Shown: positions 12,008-24,705 of the stretch, piece by piece | How the letters are laid out: every line of letters begins with the position of its first letter | How positions within the stretch are numbered: the first letter of the stretch is position 1 | Assembly (NCBI RefSeq): GCF_037975245.1 | Contig: NC_092583.1 | Span: 14,735,264-14,799,263, forward strand | DNA: 64,000 nucleotides | Source of the DNA: Apostichopus japonicus | Lineage: Eukaryota; Echinodermata; Holothuroidea; Aspidochirotida; Stichopodidae | Direction of reading: 5' to 3' | The notes under the pieces: model-generated | The model's database searches: none | What the model was told of the DNA's origin: nothing | Seen by the model: the letters and a program-made list of their open reading frames with translations, nothing else | Program-made: the position numbers and the translations under genes

Positions 12008-12925
12008 TACTAAAGTTTCACTACAGATAAACAACTCCACACGCGTTGAATCCTGTTAAGCTGTCATTGAACGTCTTTGAAGAGCGCGTACAGTAACAGT
12101 TTACTCACAAATATTTCTGGATTATTAGTGTCAGAGCATCAAGGATGGTTGTTTGCTGAATGTTTACTGATAGAACATTTGAAGGATGTCTTCCAACATT
12201 ATATTATGTTTATTTACGTTTTTTTGAGACATTAAGCTACAATACTTTGGACTTTTCTAAATTTATTGAATAATTCTCCCAAACAATAGCAATAGCTCAG
12301 AAAAAAAGAAAAACAATTGTTATAAGAAGAATAAAAACATCTTATATTTAAGAAGGGCCTCCATACAAAATGACAGTAATACGCTGTTTACACTATATCT
12401 AGAGTACCATTTCTCAGATACGAGATGATAAACCGAGTTCTAAGTTCCAGTTTGTAAACCGGTCGGACTTATTTCTTCAATTTGTTATGGCGACGCCCGA
12501 GACGCAGCTTGTTTTTAAGAGTATAATAAAGAGCAATCACTGCTTTACGGCCACGTCAGCAGTACTGGGTTGCCTTTTTTTTTGTATTTCAGTTATGACT
12601 CATTTATAAATATTGAGAATGAAGGCTGTTTGCATTAAAATATTTCAAAGGAATATGTCAAAAAACAAACATGCAGTGGCCAAAAAAATGAATGATTCTC
12701 GTGTTTGTTCGACTTCATTCCCGGTTGTCGTAAAACATGATTTTTCATTGCTCACAAGCGGTCTAATTTGTCTTAACACACTTATGTCATTATAATTCTT
12801 ATATGAAAGGTGTAAGGCTGAGAACAGGGTTTATTTCTGACGAGTAGTGAAGATTGCTATATTTGCAACGACCCGGTCAAGGGAATCCTGGAAGCGGTCA
12901 CGGTCCAGGAAATAGGCCACCGGCA
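12008..12925. other. Intergenic sequence, no gene recognised
   Basis: AT-rich, with no supported exon. Short open frames such as 12613-12795 look random. The last 70 bases before the transposon at 12934 are more GC-rich but show no clear coding signal. Confidence 0.4.
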
Positions 12926-12933
12926 GATGCAGC

Positions 12934-13710
12934 CATAGGCGTACGGGACCATTTCAGTTTGGGGGGGGGGGCAGAAACTTTTGTGCCCGAAAGTTCCCGT
13001 GACACTATCTAAGCGGAGCGCCACCGTCGGTTGGCGCGTAGCGTACAAGAAATTTTTGGGCAAAAAATGCTTCTCAGACTGCCGGAAATGGCACTTCTGA
13101 GGCCTTGCAAGTTGCATCTAAACATTCTTTATTTTATAATCTCATGTTTTAGAAATTTACACTTCCCCCAAAATTTGGTAAATTAGAAGAAGAAAAAATG
13201 GTAATATCACTTTGAAGGGGAAAATTTTTTTAAGCTCCTATTTAGTTACCGTATTTATTAGTTTAACACAGTACTCAGCTACCTCCAGAAAAACATACGT
13301 TGTTCAACGACACGTAGGCGGGATAATGTGGCTGTGTCGGGTGAGACTGCAATTTGTCTCACAAAAAAAAAGTATAAAAAAAGCAAAGAATATGATAAAC
13401 CTGTACTTCTAGGCTTGTAGGCACCCCCCCCCCCACCATCCATGAACAAGAAAACGTTTCTTATATACACTCATGTCGGGGATGTCCAGGTATACAGTTG
13501 ACTAGTTAAACAAAATTTATAGTGCAAAAAGCGTGGTAGCCCAGATGAGCTGCGCTTACGGTGGTGTTACACGGATATATTCGGGCAACATGATGCTTAA
13601 TAAAGAAAGTCATTAGGCCTAAATTAATATTAATGTCACAAAACAAATAACATAAAACGCTCTCCACAGAATTGTCGGGCAAATATTTGAAAAAGATTCG
13701 GGCAAGCTAC

Positions 13711-13759
<49 letters not shown>

Positions 13760-13860
13760 CCCTCTTAGGCGAATTTTCAGGACTTTTGCCCGAATTTCTT
13801 GTCCTCTGGAAACAAAAATTGGGGGGGCAGTCTGCCCCCCCCCCGCCTCGTACGCCTATG
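12934..13860. mobile_element. 927-bp TIR transposon, perfect 12-bp inverted ends, 8-bp target duplication
   Basis: The left end CATAGGCGTACG (12934-12945) is the exact reverse complement of the right end CGTACGCCTATG (13849-13860). The insert is flanked by the direct repeat GATGCAGC at 12926-12933 and 13861-13868. The 8-bp duplication fits hAT- or P-like insertion, but the CATAGG terminus is not a classic hAT end. G/C runs lie just inside both ends and an (AT)n microsatellite at 13714-13757. No transposase is seen, so it is non-autonomous. Confidence 0.8.
13714..13757. repeat. (AT)n microsatellite
   Basis: About 22 uninterrupted AT dinucleotides inside the TIR transposon. It makes artefactual Ile-Tyr frames on both strands. 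Confidence 0.95.
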
Positions 13861-13895
13861 GATGCAGCATATTTAGACGACCACTCGATTCTTTC

Positions 13896-14142
13896 ACCAG
13901 GGAAGCTAAAAATGCATTTCAGATAGACATTTTTCTCGCAGTGTTTTCTGAGCATGTTATTTCGGGGGGGGGGGGAGGGGGTAAGCCTGGGGAAGCGATC
14001 CGTTAACCACCAAGGGGAGCTAAAAATGCATTTCAGGTAGATATTTTTCTCTCGCGTTTTCTGAGCATGTTATTTCAGGGGGGAGGAGGACAGGGGAGGG
14101 GAGCCTGGAGGGGAAGCGATCCCTTTACCACCAAATTCTGGC
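13896..14142. repeat. Two-copy tandem repeat, about 114 bp per unit, with G-runs
   Basis: GCTAAAAATGCATTTCAG occurs at 13905 and 14019. Both copies continue through a TTTTCTGAGCATGTTATTTC block, a G-rich stretch and a GGGGAAGCGATCC block. The unit begins just right of the TIR transposon. Confidence 0.8.
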
Positions 14143-14880
14143 CATATACTAGGCCGCCTTTTATGATGGCATTTGATCCAAAACATGTTTTAACTTTATA
14201 TAATAAATTGAAGTCACTTTGAAGGAGATTTTTATTATTTCGAGTTTGCCGGCGTACAGTACAGTTAATTTTCCGTAATGGTACTCTTTGTAGACTACGC
14301 AAGCCTCAACCTCAGACAAAGCAAATTTCGCGGGGCCTAGCAGGTTCGTTCTCCCAGCTTGCACGTACTCGACATAGTGGGATTATTACATAGTTTATTC
14401 ATATAGCGCTGGCTCGCATAGGCTATACTGGTCTGTAACGATGAAATCCGTGCGTGGGAGGAGTTTTAAATAGTAAGACCTAAATGATATCGAGTTTACC
14501 GTCAAGATGTTGCGAAATGTTCACTTTAATAAATTAATTAATTCATGTCTTAAAATAATACTTAAAATGAAATTAATTTCCGATCTTTAAAAGAAGAACA
14601 TTCTTATTAAATTATTGTTCTAAATTCTAATCATTAAATCCGACATGATATTTTCGAGATATGGTTAACTTTAAGTTCGCTGCCCGAATAAGATCTTGAA
14701 GTGGCCACGTTGTACAGAATGCACCCCTGGTGCTTTAAATCTGACAATTTACACAGAATAACCACTCTTTATAGGCAAGTCAAGCCGTAAATAAGAAATG
14801 AATGAATGTTAAGAAATGAATATATAAATAAATAAATGAATAAATAAGAAATGAATGTTGTGTTGTGTTAGCTTGTGAAT
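14143..14880. other. Intergenic sequence with an AT-rich tail
   Basis: No exon is recognised. The end (about 14790-14860) is a run of ATAAATAAATGAAT-like units, possibly the tail of an older SINE next to which the SINE at 14881 inserted. Confidence 0.4.
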
Positions 14881-15161
14881 GGAGTGTTAGCTCAGTGGTT
14901 TACGCCGGTGCTTTTCAATCATAAGGTCCCCGGTTCGAGTCACTCCCAGATTAATGTATGTCGTCCAGTTACAGAGTTGTTGACAATTAACAATTCATAA
15001 TTATGGACGTTAAATATGAATGTAAGAGACTGACTTCGGTCAGCTTGCGGCTTTGACAAGCCTATGAGGCTTCTTTGCGAGTTCCTGCTTGCAGGAGGAT
15101 CTAATATACATACATACATGTGTAGCAAGTGGTATGACAGATATATAGTAAATAAATAAAG
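14881..15161 (+). mobile_element. tRNA-derived SINE
   Basis: The head looks like a tRNA gene: GGAGTGT start, A-box TAGCTCAGTGGTT (14888-14900), B-box GGTTCGAGT (14932-14940), and a CACTCC that can pair with the start. The D-arm and anticodon stem are too degenerate for a working tRNA. A tRNA-unrelated body follows (about 14950-15140), ending in a TAAATAAATAAAG tail (15149-15161). No convincing target duplication was found. Confidence 0.7.
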
Positions 15162-16439
15162 AACAACACATCAGAAAAATTCCACTTCACGACCGGTTCG
15201 GCAGTCGAATGAAAAGTAAAAAATGTAACACAATGAAAGTATGACGCTAGATAAGTGTACGTTGCAATGATGGAATTAAAACCAAATAAATCATGACTAT
15301 ACAGGAAGCGGATTAAGGAGCAAAGAACGGATTACATATGCTTGTAGAACTGATAGTTGTTAAGTATTGCCAAGTATTGCTGACTGCCAAGTATTGCTGA
15401 CGAAGGTCCCAGGGGGACCGAAAATTCCAATATATTTTCTAAAACTTACTCCTTATTTGTCAATTATGAGTCATATCTTATTTCTCTGGTTTTCTCTAAT
15501 AACATTTTCTTTTGGAGTAAACGTGGATTTTCGTTATATTATATATATATATATGTATAATATATATATATCTATGTGTGTGTGTGTGTGTTGTGTGTCA
15601 CGTTCTGAAATTATCAGTTCATAATTGTGCAGCAATTCCTAACTTATTCAAGTTAATTTATTTGGCATTTCATCGGCACCGCATTGTTTCATTGTGACAG
15701 CAAAGGTACTGTCAATGGAAGCTAGTTTAAATATACGGTTCTGTTTTATCTAATACTAGATGACTGCCCTCTTTAATTTCTTTCCCGCTTCTTAAAAACG
15801 AAATCAACTTGTGCTAACTTCTCAGCGAATTTTCTATTCTGTCAGAAGCTGGAGAATAAGGACAAAAGCTAAATTGAAATAGAGAAAGAAAATAAACAAC
15901 ATAATCGTACGTAGTTTGTAAATTTCGTGTTCATCGTGTTGTTCGATGCCGAAGCGTTGGATTGTAGCACTTATATATGGTTGGAATTCTTTTAAAGTAT
16001 TTGCAGACGACAGTTTATAGGTATGGATACCTTAAGGTGCTCATAAAGCGATCAGGATTCACAAATACAAAGTAGCATTTTTGCTGTATAAAAGTTGCCA
16101 ATGACAACTGCTTTTCCAAAATATCTGTATTTTTTTGTAAAGGGACATAGGAAAATCAAACATCTGCTGTCATTTCTTTGACAATGTCACGATTCATAAA
16201 AATGTTTCTAAACTAGCGTATGTTTGAAATGGAGTTCACGTACTACCGTATTATATTTTACGCTGTCTTTTGCACATTGAACTCTTCTTGCTTGTTCAGT
16301 GAATAGCGATATACATGTACTGCTAATAGAGCTTTCAACGCTGTATACACAGCTAACTAGCTGCTTTACACAGTACAGTAGTTACCGTGAAGCTGACACT
16401 TGTTGGAATTCTATACTTACGCTAATCGAGCTAACACCA
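15162..16439. other. Intergenic and probable promoter region upstream of the SESTD1-like gene
   Basis: Contains an (AT)n stretch at about 15536-15572 and a (GT)n stretch at about 15574-15598. No coding exon is seen. The promoter of the plus-strand gene should lie in the right part if the 5' UTR exon ending at 16500 is real; no clear TATA box was assigned. Confidence 0.35.
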
Positions 16440-16500
16440 AAATTCCTGTTTGTAAATATAAAGTTGTGAACGAGGAGATGACACTCATCACGGATGGTTG
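16440..16500 (+). promoter_or_regulatory. Candidate non-coding first exon of the SESTD1-like gene (left edge unknown)
   Basis: Sequence ending GGATGGTTG is followed by a strong donor (GTAAGT at 16501). Joined to the acceptor at 18005, it would carry a short upstream frame starting at 16479 that stops 11 codons later, before the main ATG at 18031. The donor is the only direct evidence. Confidence 0.35.
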
Positions 16501-18005
16501 GTAAGTTTATAGGAAATGTTATTAATTAATTTGAATTGCAATGTTTTCTCTTTCAATCGTGAAAATAATGTGAGACCTATTGCTTTTATTACGAATATGC
16601 CTAGTTTAACGTTAGGTCTAACACTAACAAACAGTTACAGCACTTGGTATCGCTGATTCTGTCCTCGGGTGAGTAACGGAAAGGGTGTGTACATTGGCGG
16701 GGGTGCAAGTACAACCCAATCATTTTGTAGAAGCCGGGCTTGTATGGGAGTTGAAATTCTCTTGACTTAGGACTCCCACAATTAACGGCGTCGTTTCAAT
16801 TCATGCAAAAGTATGATTTTATTCATTCAGGTTGTTGTTGTTAGTAAAATGCAAAAGAACAGTCTTCGGACGTTACTTTACTTCGGATCCAACATTAGGT
16901 CTGGTCTAGTCTAACTTCATAGTTTACAGACGACACTTGTTATACAACGCTGTTTGTTAATATTCCATTAAAATCAGAGCAGATTCACTGGTAATCGGTT
17001 AGCAGTACAAAAGCAATGTCAAGCTGAAATAAACAATAGTGACCAAAAATTCCTGTTTACTTACTGCAAATGGAATGGCTTACTAGGCTATTTATGACTA
17101 CTTTTTTAAATCTAGTAAAGTGTAATTTTAGTACTAAGACCTATACAGATGTATTTCACTAAAACCATTCACACAAGTAATAAGAACCTTAGGCCTAGGC
17201 TAAATAAGAGTTAAGCTTACATTTAGACCCACTGTTGGTACACATTAAATAACAGTGTTGTTGATAATGATCAAGATGTAAGCTTCATTGTACATGTAAA
17301 GTCAAGTTAAATTTTTGTTTGTATAAATTATGATGACATACACTACATGCCTAGCAAGGCTAGCATTGTATTGGAGTACCGTGTTTCCCTATTCCTGATA
17401 TTATCATATCTTGATTTATTGCTACATTTCTTCGTAATAATCATGAAAAGGAATCAAAGCACTTTAATTTACAGTGTGACATGTATTTTAACTCAAAAGT
17501 TTATTTCATGTATTAAATAGTATAGACTGTTTTATCACTTATTTATGACAAACCAATGTGTACAGTTTATAATAGCATTTGTTAGTTTTGTTAAAAATAA
17601 TATTTTATCTGTGCAACACTTGTTTAATATTTTCAAATGTTAGTAGCATTGTTATCATTATGGATAAGATTTTGTTAAGCTACTTGTATACTACCTGCTA
17701 AACTGTTTGCAGATCTACCAAACAAGTTTAAAGAAGTGTTTAAAACGGGATGAATTGTGTATATAATTTATATCATACAGTAGAATTTTTGACATTGTCA
17801 AGTTAGTTTGTTATATTTTGTAAACCACTAACGTTCTTTGTGTGAAAAGTGCTGCACATTGTCTAAAATATATCATTTGCATCAGAGGACATTGATTTGC
17901 TGTGCTTTACCAGGTAATTTATTGCCTGGAAAATATTAGCCTCATCAGAGCTAAATTAAGTAGGTCACATTAGAAAGTACCTTTTCTTTTATATTTCTGA
18001 TGCAG
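16501..18005. other. Probable 5' UTR intron of the SESTD1-like gene
   Basis: AT-rich sequence between a donor at 16501 and an acceptor ending TTTCTGATGCAG at 18005. No exon or clear repeat is recognised. Confidence 0.35.
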
Positions 18006-18190
18006 CAGTGGATGCTGATAAACAGACAAGATGACGAGCAGATCAATGCGAAGAAGCAGAAACGAGAGGCATACCTCCAATGTGAGTGTTATGTCCTCTA
18101 CAGCTGCCTCAGAGCAATACAGCCACCACCCTGCTCATTCTTCCCTCTCAACTGTGTCTGCAGCTCATAGCCTATCATCCTTAGCTAGAG
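18006..18190 (+). CDS. SESTD1: SESTD1-like exon 1: start codon and N-terminal extension
   Basis: Acceptor TGATGCAG ends at 18005, ATG is at 18031 and donor GTAAGA at 18191 (phase 1). It encodes residues 1-53, a Ser/Arg/His-rich, probably disordered segment. Vertebrate SESTD1 starts at the equivalent of residue 57, so this extension is extra. It is accepted because the phase matches exon 2 exactly. Confidence 0.7.
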
Positions 18191-21100
18191 GTAAGAATTG
18201 GAGAAATATGATTTGGGCATTTATCTACTTTCAGACAAAATTCGATTGGAACAGATTGAGGCAGAGTATAGGATGGTCAAAGGCATTTTATATTTGTTTA
18301 GGTAATGGATGCCTTTGAATATATTTTGGCTGCTTGCTTAATCCTTGATGTATACTACCAAAGTACCTTCTTTTTAAATGAAAATGATAAAATCATCCTT
18401 ACTTCGTTACTAAAGTAAAGGCCTCCTACGAATTTTGCAATATTTTGAATATTTGGTATGTTCGTCAATATTCTCTTTTGTATTTTCATCACTCTGAGCT
18501 CTGAATGTTTTTTATTGGTATCATAAATAGTTCCTCAAGTTTGGATAACAGTTAAGATGTCATATTTTCATGGTGGAACCACCATTCAAATTGCAAACAG
18601 ACCAAAACTTCAAGGAAAATGTACTGACCTCATCTTCCTCCCCTCCCACACCCCCCCACCCAAAAAAAAACACAATCGGGGAAAGAAATAACAAATTTTA
18701 ATATATTTAGTGCATAAAAATGACAATGAAAAGACACAATTGGCTAAAAGTTTTTGAGAAAAAAGGAACTTGTTTTCCCAAGATTGCTGTAGGCCTACTC
18801 AAGTTTAGAAAGCATTGCTTAAAAGTCACACTTTCAGTTGTGTGTAAGACAATGTAGGAAAAATGTATGGACATCTCTGGTTGTCATTTCAAGATTTAGA
18901 ATCTTGCTTATTCAAACACAGTATTTAAAGGATTGGTTCAGTTGTCACATGTTTATGTTATATGAAAGAGGACAATAAAAGAAACACAATGGTGAAAAAC
19001 CTGTTCAAATATCTTTTTTGGTTAAAGAGATATTGAAGTGTAAAGTTTTATCAGATTGTGTAGAAATTGCTGAAATCTGACTAGCTGTGATGTCACATCC
19101 TCACATTTCCTGTTAAAAAATGTAAATAATTTTTAAAGAAATATATTCACAAATGTTAAGGAAGTGAGGATGTGAGGTCACACCCTCACAGTAAGTCTTT
19201 CTACACCAGTCGTTTTCAAAGAAATTTTGATATCTTCAAAGTGTCATATCTCCTTAACAGAGCATTCTATCATGGTAGTTTCTTCACTGTTCTTTTTGTC
19301 TTTTTGTGCTCTTTCATACAAAATAGACATGTCAAACACCTGAACCAATCCTTTAAATTTGGATTGAGGGTTCAGCTTGAAAGCATTATAGGAATATATG
19401 CAACAAACTAATGCAGTGTAAGATATATTAGGGGTGGGGATATACTTTGTAAATCTATCCTTAATATGAAGATGGATAGAGAAATATCTATTATTGTATT
19501 TTCATAAATCTGTCATAATAAGCTATAATTTATGTATTAGTAACTGATATCATCACACACATGTTCTTATAAAAATATACCCATAGCAAGCCGTACATTG
19601 TATGTAACCATGGTAATAACTGAACCAAAACAAATTTGGGAATACTGAGGTCACCTAAGCTATTTTGATATTTTCCATAATGCAGTGAGTACCAATACCC
19701 TACAGCTGAAACAGTGATCAACCTATGAGTTCTCTCCACAGGAGGCCATGTCTTCCCATAGTGATAAAAAATATACCTCCCTACACATCTACAGTATGCT
19801 GATATATAGTCATTTAGAAAATTCTGTTTGAAGGGTCACACTTCTGGTAGACTAGGTTGTGCAGTTAATGTATTTACTGTAGTTTGGTAAAGGCCGCTCC
19901 CTAGTTTAGGCAGTTGACAGAGGTAGAATGTGTGGATGGCTGGTAAAAAAAAACAGATCTGAAAAAGTAAGGGAAAGGGAGAAGAAATCAAGAAACAATG
20001 GAATTTGTGTTATTATAAAAATTTGTTTATATTCTGCACTGATGATGGTAAAAGTATAAAAATATGTCAATAGGGTAAGTTAGAAAATATCATGCATAGT
20101 ATCCCTGAATGTCTACATAGTCAGCTTGTGTTTCTGACAGGTTCTTAGTAATGTTAGGTAAGACAAAAGTTGATTGTTTGACAGACTTTGCCAGGTTTCA
20201 TTCATGAGTTGTTGACCGAGCTGTTGATTGAGCAGTCATTTTTGTTCATTGATAATGGAAGGTTTGGATTTTATGCTGTGAAATGTAAAGTTGTAGCTTC
20301 TTCGAGATGTTATATTACTCTCTCAAACAGAAAGTAGTGGTGCACAGTTTCAGGGTTATGTTTGCACATAGGATCAGAGGTCACAACATATCAGATCAGC
20401 ATCTTCACTGCTCACTGCATTCCTAATCTAGAACTTTGTTTCCTCCACATGCCATTACAGCCCTTGATTGTTGTTTGTTTTGTAATCTCAATGGAATTGA
20501 TTTAACCAGATAAAGAGTCCGTTTTGAAGTGTACCGTTCCCTATCATGGAGTGTTGGATGATATCCTAACCATACTCTCATAAGGAATTCATCTCGATTC
20601 TATTTCTAAAATGCTATACAGTAGATTCAATTGTAATTTCTTTTCATTTTTAGCTCATACCAGCATGCTGGTGTGAGCTGTTGTTACAGTGCGGCGTCTA
20701 TCACTCTATCATTCTATCACTCTATCACTCTATCCGTCAACAATTGGTAAAACCGCTCCCACTCGCACAGTGTTTGATGGAATTTCATGAAACTTGGACA
20801 CAAGGACCATTAGGTATAGGTCCATCAGAGATGATCCAAAATTTGGGGTCAAAGGTCACCTGTGGGCCGTAATGGGCCATTTTGTGGAAATACGCAAAAT
20901 GCTTCTTCTCCTACAGATTCCATGGTACAATGTTGAGGGTTTGTCACGATAGTACTATGGTAGTTTTACCTTCAGGGTGTTCATGAATTTGAGATCAAAG
21001 ATCAACTAGGGGTCTTTTGTGGCCCGGGCCGCGGCCCTATATTTTCAAATTACTCCTGTTCGTACAGTGTATGGCCAATTATAATGAAACATGGTCACAA

Positions 21101-24100
21101 TGTTTCTCGGGATGAGAGTTACAAGGGGTGTTCGGAAAATTGAGGTCAAAGGTCATTTAGGGGGTCATCGGGGGTCATTCTTTGTAATATTTTCAAATAT
21201 CTCAATCTCCTCAAGATTTTGATGGATCATATTCAAAGTTGAACTGATGATTGTTGGATTGTGTATGAATAAGGTGATGCCTAAAAATTTTTGGTCAAAA
21301 GTTAATTAATTACAATTAATCCCCATTGTTCAAAAAAATCTGAGCCTTCACTTTTTGCCAAAGCTCCTTTAATTTGTCTCCCAGTGTCTGCAGTGTTTGT
21401 TTACATTTGTGGTTAAGCTCTGCAGAGGCTGTTAGTGGAATTAAAGCAGGACTGGGAGTTGTTATTAACTGTTGAACTGTAAGCATGAGAGCCCTATAGC
21501 CAATCAGCACTTGCCGATTCTTAGAAGTCTTTGAGCCTGAGGTATGTAGGCAGCTTGTGAAGTTATGCCTTGTAGGGAGTGCTTGTTATGTCTGCTAAGG
21601 TAGAGGGGAGAAAGTTTAATAGGGTAGGTCAGTGGTATTGTTTGAGAGAGTGGGTAAAATAGGATTTAAAGGGGAAAATAGGAATTATAGCCAGTGGTGT
21701 GGCCAGGTTTCTGCTAATGGAGGGGGGGGGGGGTATCCCTCACGGGCCCAAAATTGGTTTTGTGGGCCCTACATTTTTAAGCTCGAAAAGGTATGAGCTT
21801 CTGCACCATTGGTGCTCTAGTTCTCTTATTTGTTCAGCGCATTGAGATGTCTAAAATATTTATGCGCTATATTAGAACTGTATTTATTATTATTTTGTAG
21901 GTTCAATTTGTTCACAAATTAGTTTCACACTAACCATACCTTAATTCTCTCCGCACCAGTAGTCGCATAAAGGCTATAACCCTGTCTGCCCAATCCGCCC
22001 TGTTCTGTGCAGCTGCTTTGGTTACCTCCCAGTTCCTCCATCCTGCGATTCCTGCCCTACCTCTTTCCTTCTCTACCGTCCTTCTCCACACTACTACACT
22101 AAAGTGTGTCATAAAACTAATGGCTGTTGCAACTAAACCAGAATGCAAAATGGCATGCATTGAGGTTTCGATGACTTCAGTGCACTAGACTTCTGGTTGT
22201 TAGTACCAGAACTAGCTGTTACAATAGAAATGGCCCGAACCACCATTTTGATACAATAACACTATGGCATGTTTAACACAGGTCAGTATACTATACGTGG
22301 CTATACACACCTCCACCAAAAACGTCTTTTAATGGCTGTTGCAACTTAAAAAATACATGTAAATATTAAAAAAGAAAAGAAAAAAAAAGAAAAAAGGAAG
22401 CAAATATAACAGAAATATCTAGTTAATGTTATATAATGTACTAAAATAACATTCAGTTTATTTTGAAAAGTTCATTGGTCAATTTTAAATACTGAAATGT
22501 TACAGATAAGTGTAAAGGATGCAAAATAATTTCATAAGTTGCTAACAATAACAGAAAGACATATAACATAGCTTGTGAGAATGACATGTACTTTAAAAAA
22601 AAAAATTTTTAATTTATAAATAAGGATTGATATACTTTGCAATGCCTTTAGCAATGTCTGTTGGTTACTTCAGTAGCATTATTAACAGCTTATGATTACT
22701 AGTTGATGAAACCTTATTGATTAAATTTACAGAAAATTAAGTGATCAGATTCAACAAAATTATGTAAGAGTTTTGTTTGTTGAATTTTGTCTAAATTTGA
22801 ACATTTCATTAAATTGTTTTAATTTTTGAAAATAAAATAAATTAAAACTTTATTACATCCATCATATGGGCTACAGTGCTAAATAGTGGAAAAGAATGAT
22901 TTGTCCAGCAAATGCTGATATGTCCAGTAGCTTAAATTCCAGGTTAGCTCCTAAGTAGCAATACAATGTGCTTGCATCCTTAATAATGAGTTCTGGCTCT
23001 ATCGTTTGAGATGATTGGTAACCATAATGGTATATTGGCTTAATGCTACTTGTTTAGCAAATTGACACTGCAGCTTCATCTGGGCAAATTTCAAAATATT
23101 ATAATCTGTACTGAACTGTAATATGATAGTGCTGTTTGTATTGTCTGGAAAGACTTGCACAGCTGAACGTTCTTGTAAGATTTAGTTTGCCAATTAACCC
23201 CCTGCGATGAATCAAACCAAGCAGTTCATAGCGAACAGCGACACTGGAAAATTTGTCTTCCACAGGATTTTTGAAAAACTACAGTATAATGAAATATGCA
23301 GAATATGAATGGATAATATGTGCAGTTTAGTGTACATGTAATAGTTGTATGTATATGTATCATATTGTAATCTTGTCAGTTGTTCAGTCACCCAGTGGAC
23401 TGGAGCATAGATTTTGAATGTACATGTATACAAACCTAACAAAATATGATCACCTTGGTATGCGATTTGACATTTGACAAGTATTATCATTGATCATCTC
23501 TATCTGTGATGTCATCTCTCTAAGTTAAGATGAGGACTCTTGACTTTCATATATGAGCAATGAATGTTGGGATAGAGGCAACTCCAGCTACTTACTGTAC
23601 CGTACGTAGGATATATACATGTGTCATACTGTGCTTCACATTGCTATGTTGCAGGATCTAGTGTAATGGTGGTGGTGGCTGTCAAAGATATTGTAACAAT
23701 TTAACTGCTTTCTAGCAAAGGAAGAGAGCTTTTGAAGAATTGTTAACAGTAAGTCATAAATTTAATGCATGAAACTGTTATTATTAATTCGATTTTGTGC
23801 TCATAAAGGCAACAGTGCTGTGTTCCATATCGTTATTGAATGTAGTTTTAACTCTTCTGTATTATCTAAGTAATTTCTGAAATTTCTACACAGCTGCTCT
23901 GCTATGTAGTAGTTTGCGTATGTACTGCATCCAACAGCTGTGACTTCTGTGTACTGTTTTCAACTGTATACATAGTTGACTTTAAATACTGTGTTAAATA
24001 CTCTAACACTATTACTGACTGCTTATTGTGCACAGTGTATGAAGTTTAAATTTAGCTAATTAATAATTGGTCGACGATGGAAGCATTTTTAACTTAAAAT

Positions 24101-24664
24101 ATTATGGTTTGGCACACTTTTATCAAGGAAGATCGTATTCTACAATCTTTGGGACAGGGATGGTGGGGGGGAAGAGGGGGGTTCTCTCTTTACTTAAAGT
24201 GGTGATTTTGTTGGAGGTGGAATACATGTTGTTTTTTGTTGTTGTTGTTGTTGAACAAACCGGGATTCGAACTTATGACCTCTGGATCCCCAGCCCGACG
24301 ATCTACCAACTGAGATTCCGAGCCCTTTGTATTCTACAATCTGAGCAACTTGATTTTACAGACATTAGGCCTATAATAGTGTGATATAATATTTGCGACT
24401 TGAATGGGCACTTAGCATAAAAGTATAACACAGTATTTGGGGTAGTTATAATAGTAGTGGTAGTGGTAGTCGTAAACAAATAATCATGTTAATGTCAGTA
24501 GCTGATTCTTCAGTTTAGAGGGTGCAGATTATATGTCTGATTTGGTGTACTAGGGTTATAATGGGAAAAAATATTAAGTACTTATTTTCTGGTTGTCCAT
24601 GAGACAACCAGGTCTTACTTTTTGGTTCCTTGCTTTAGCAAAAGGAACCTATGTAGTCAGGTTG

Positions 24665-24705
<41 letters not shown>

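Noticed and set aside
13672-13955. Frames with Ile-Tyr repeats on both strands
   Set aside because: Translation of the (AT)n run inside a transposon.
14881-14950. Possible functional tRNA gene
   Set aside because: A- and B-boxes are present but the D-arm and anticodon stem do not pair, and a SINE body with an AT-rich tail follows.
21716-21780. GTGGCCAGG...G-run segment resembling the ends of the G-run elements
   Set aside because: No matching inverted end or target duplication was found, so it is not called as a separate element.
24256-24325. Possible functional tRNA gene on the minus strand
   Set aside because: It is the head of an insert bounded by a 14-bp target duplication, hence a SINE; folding is poor.
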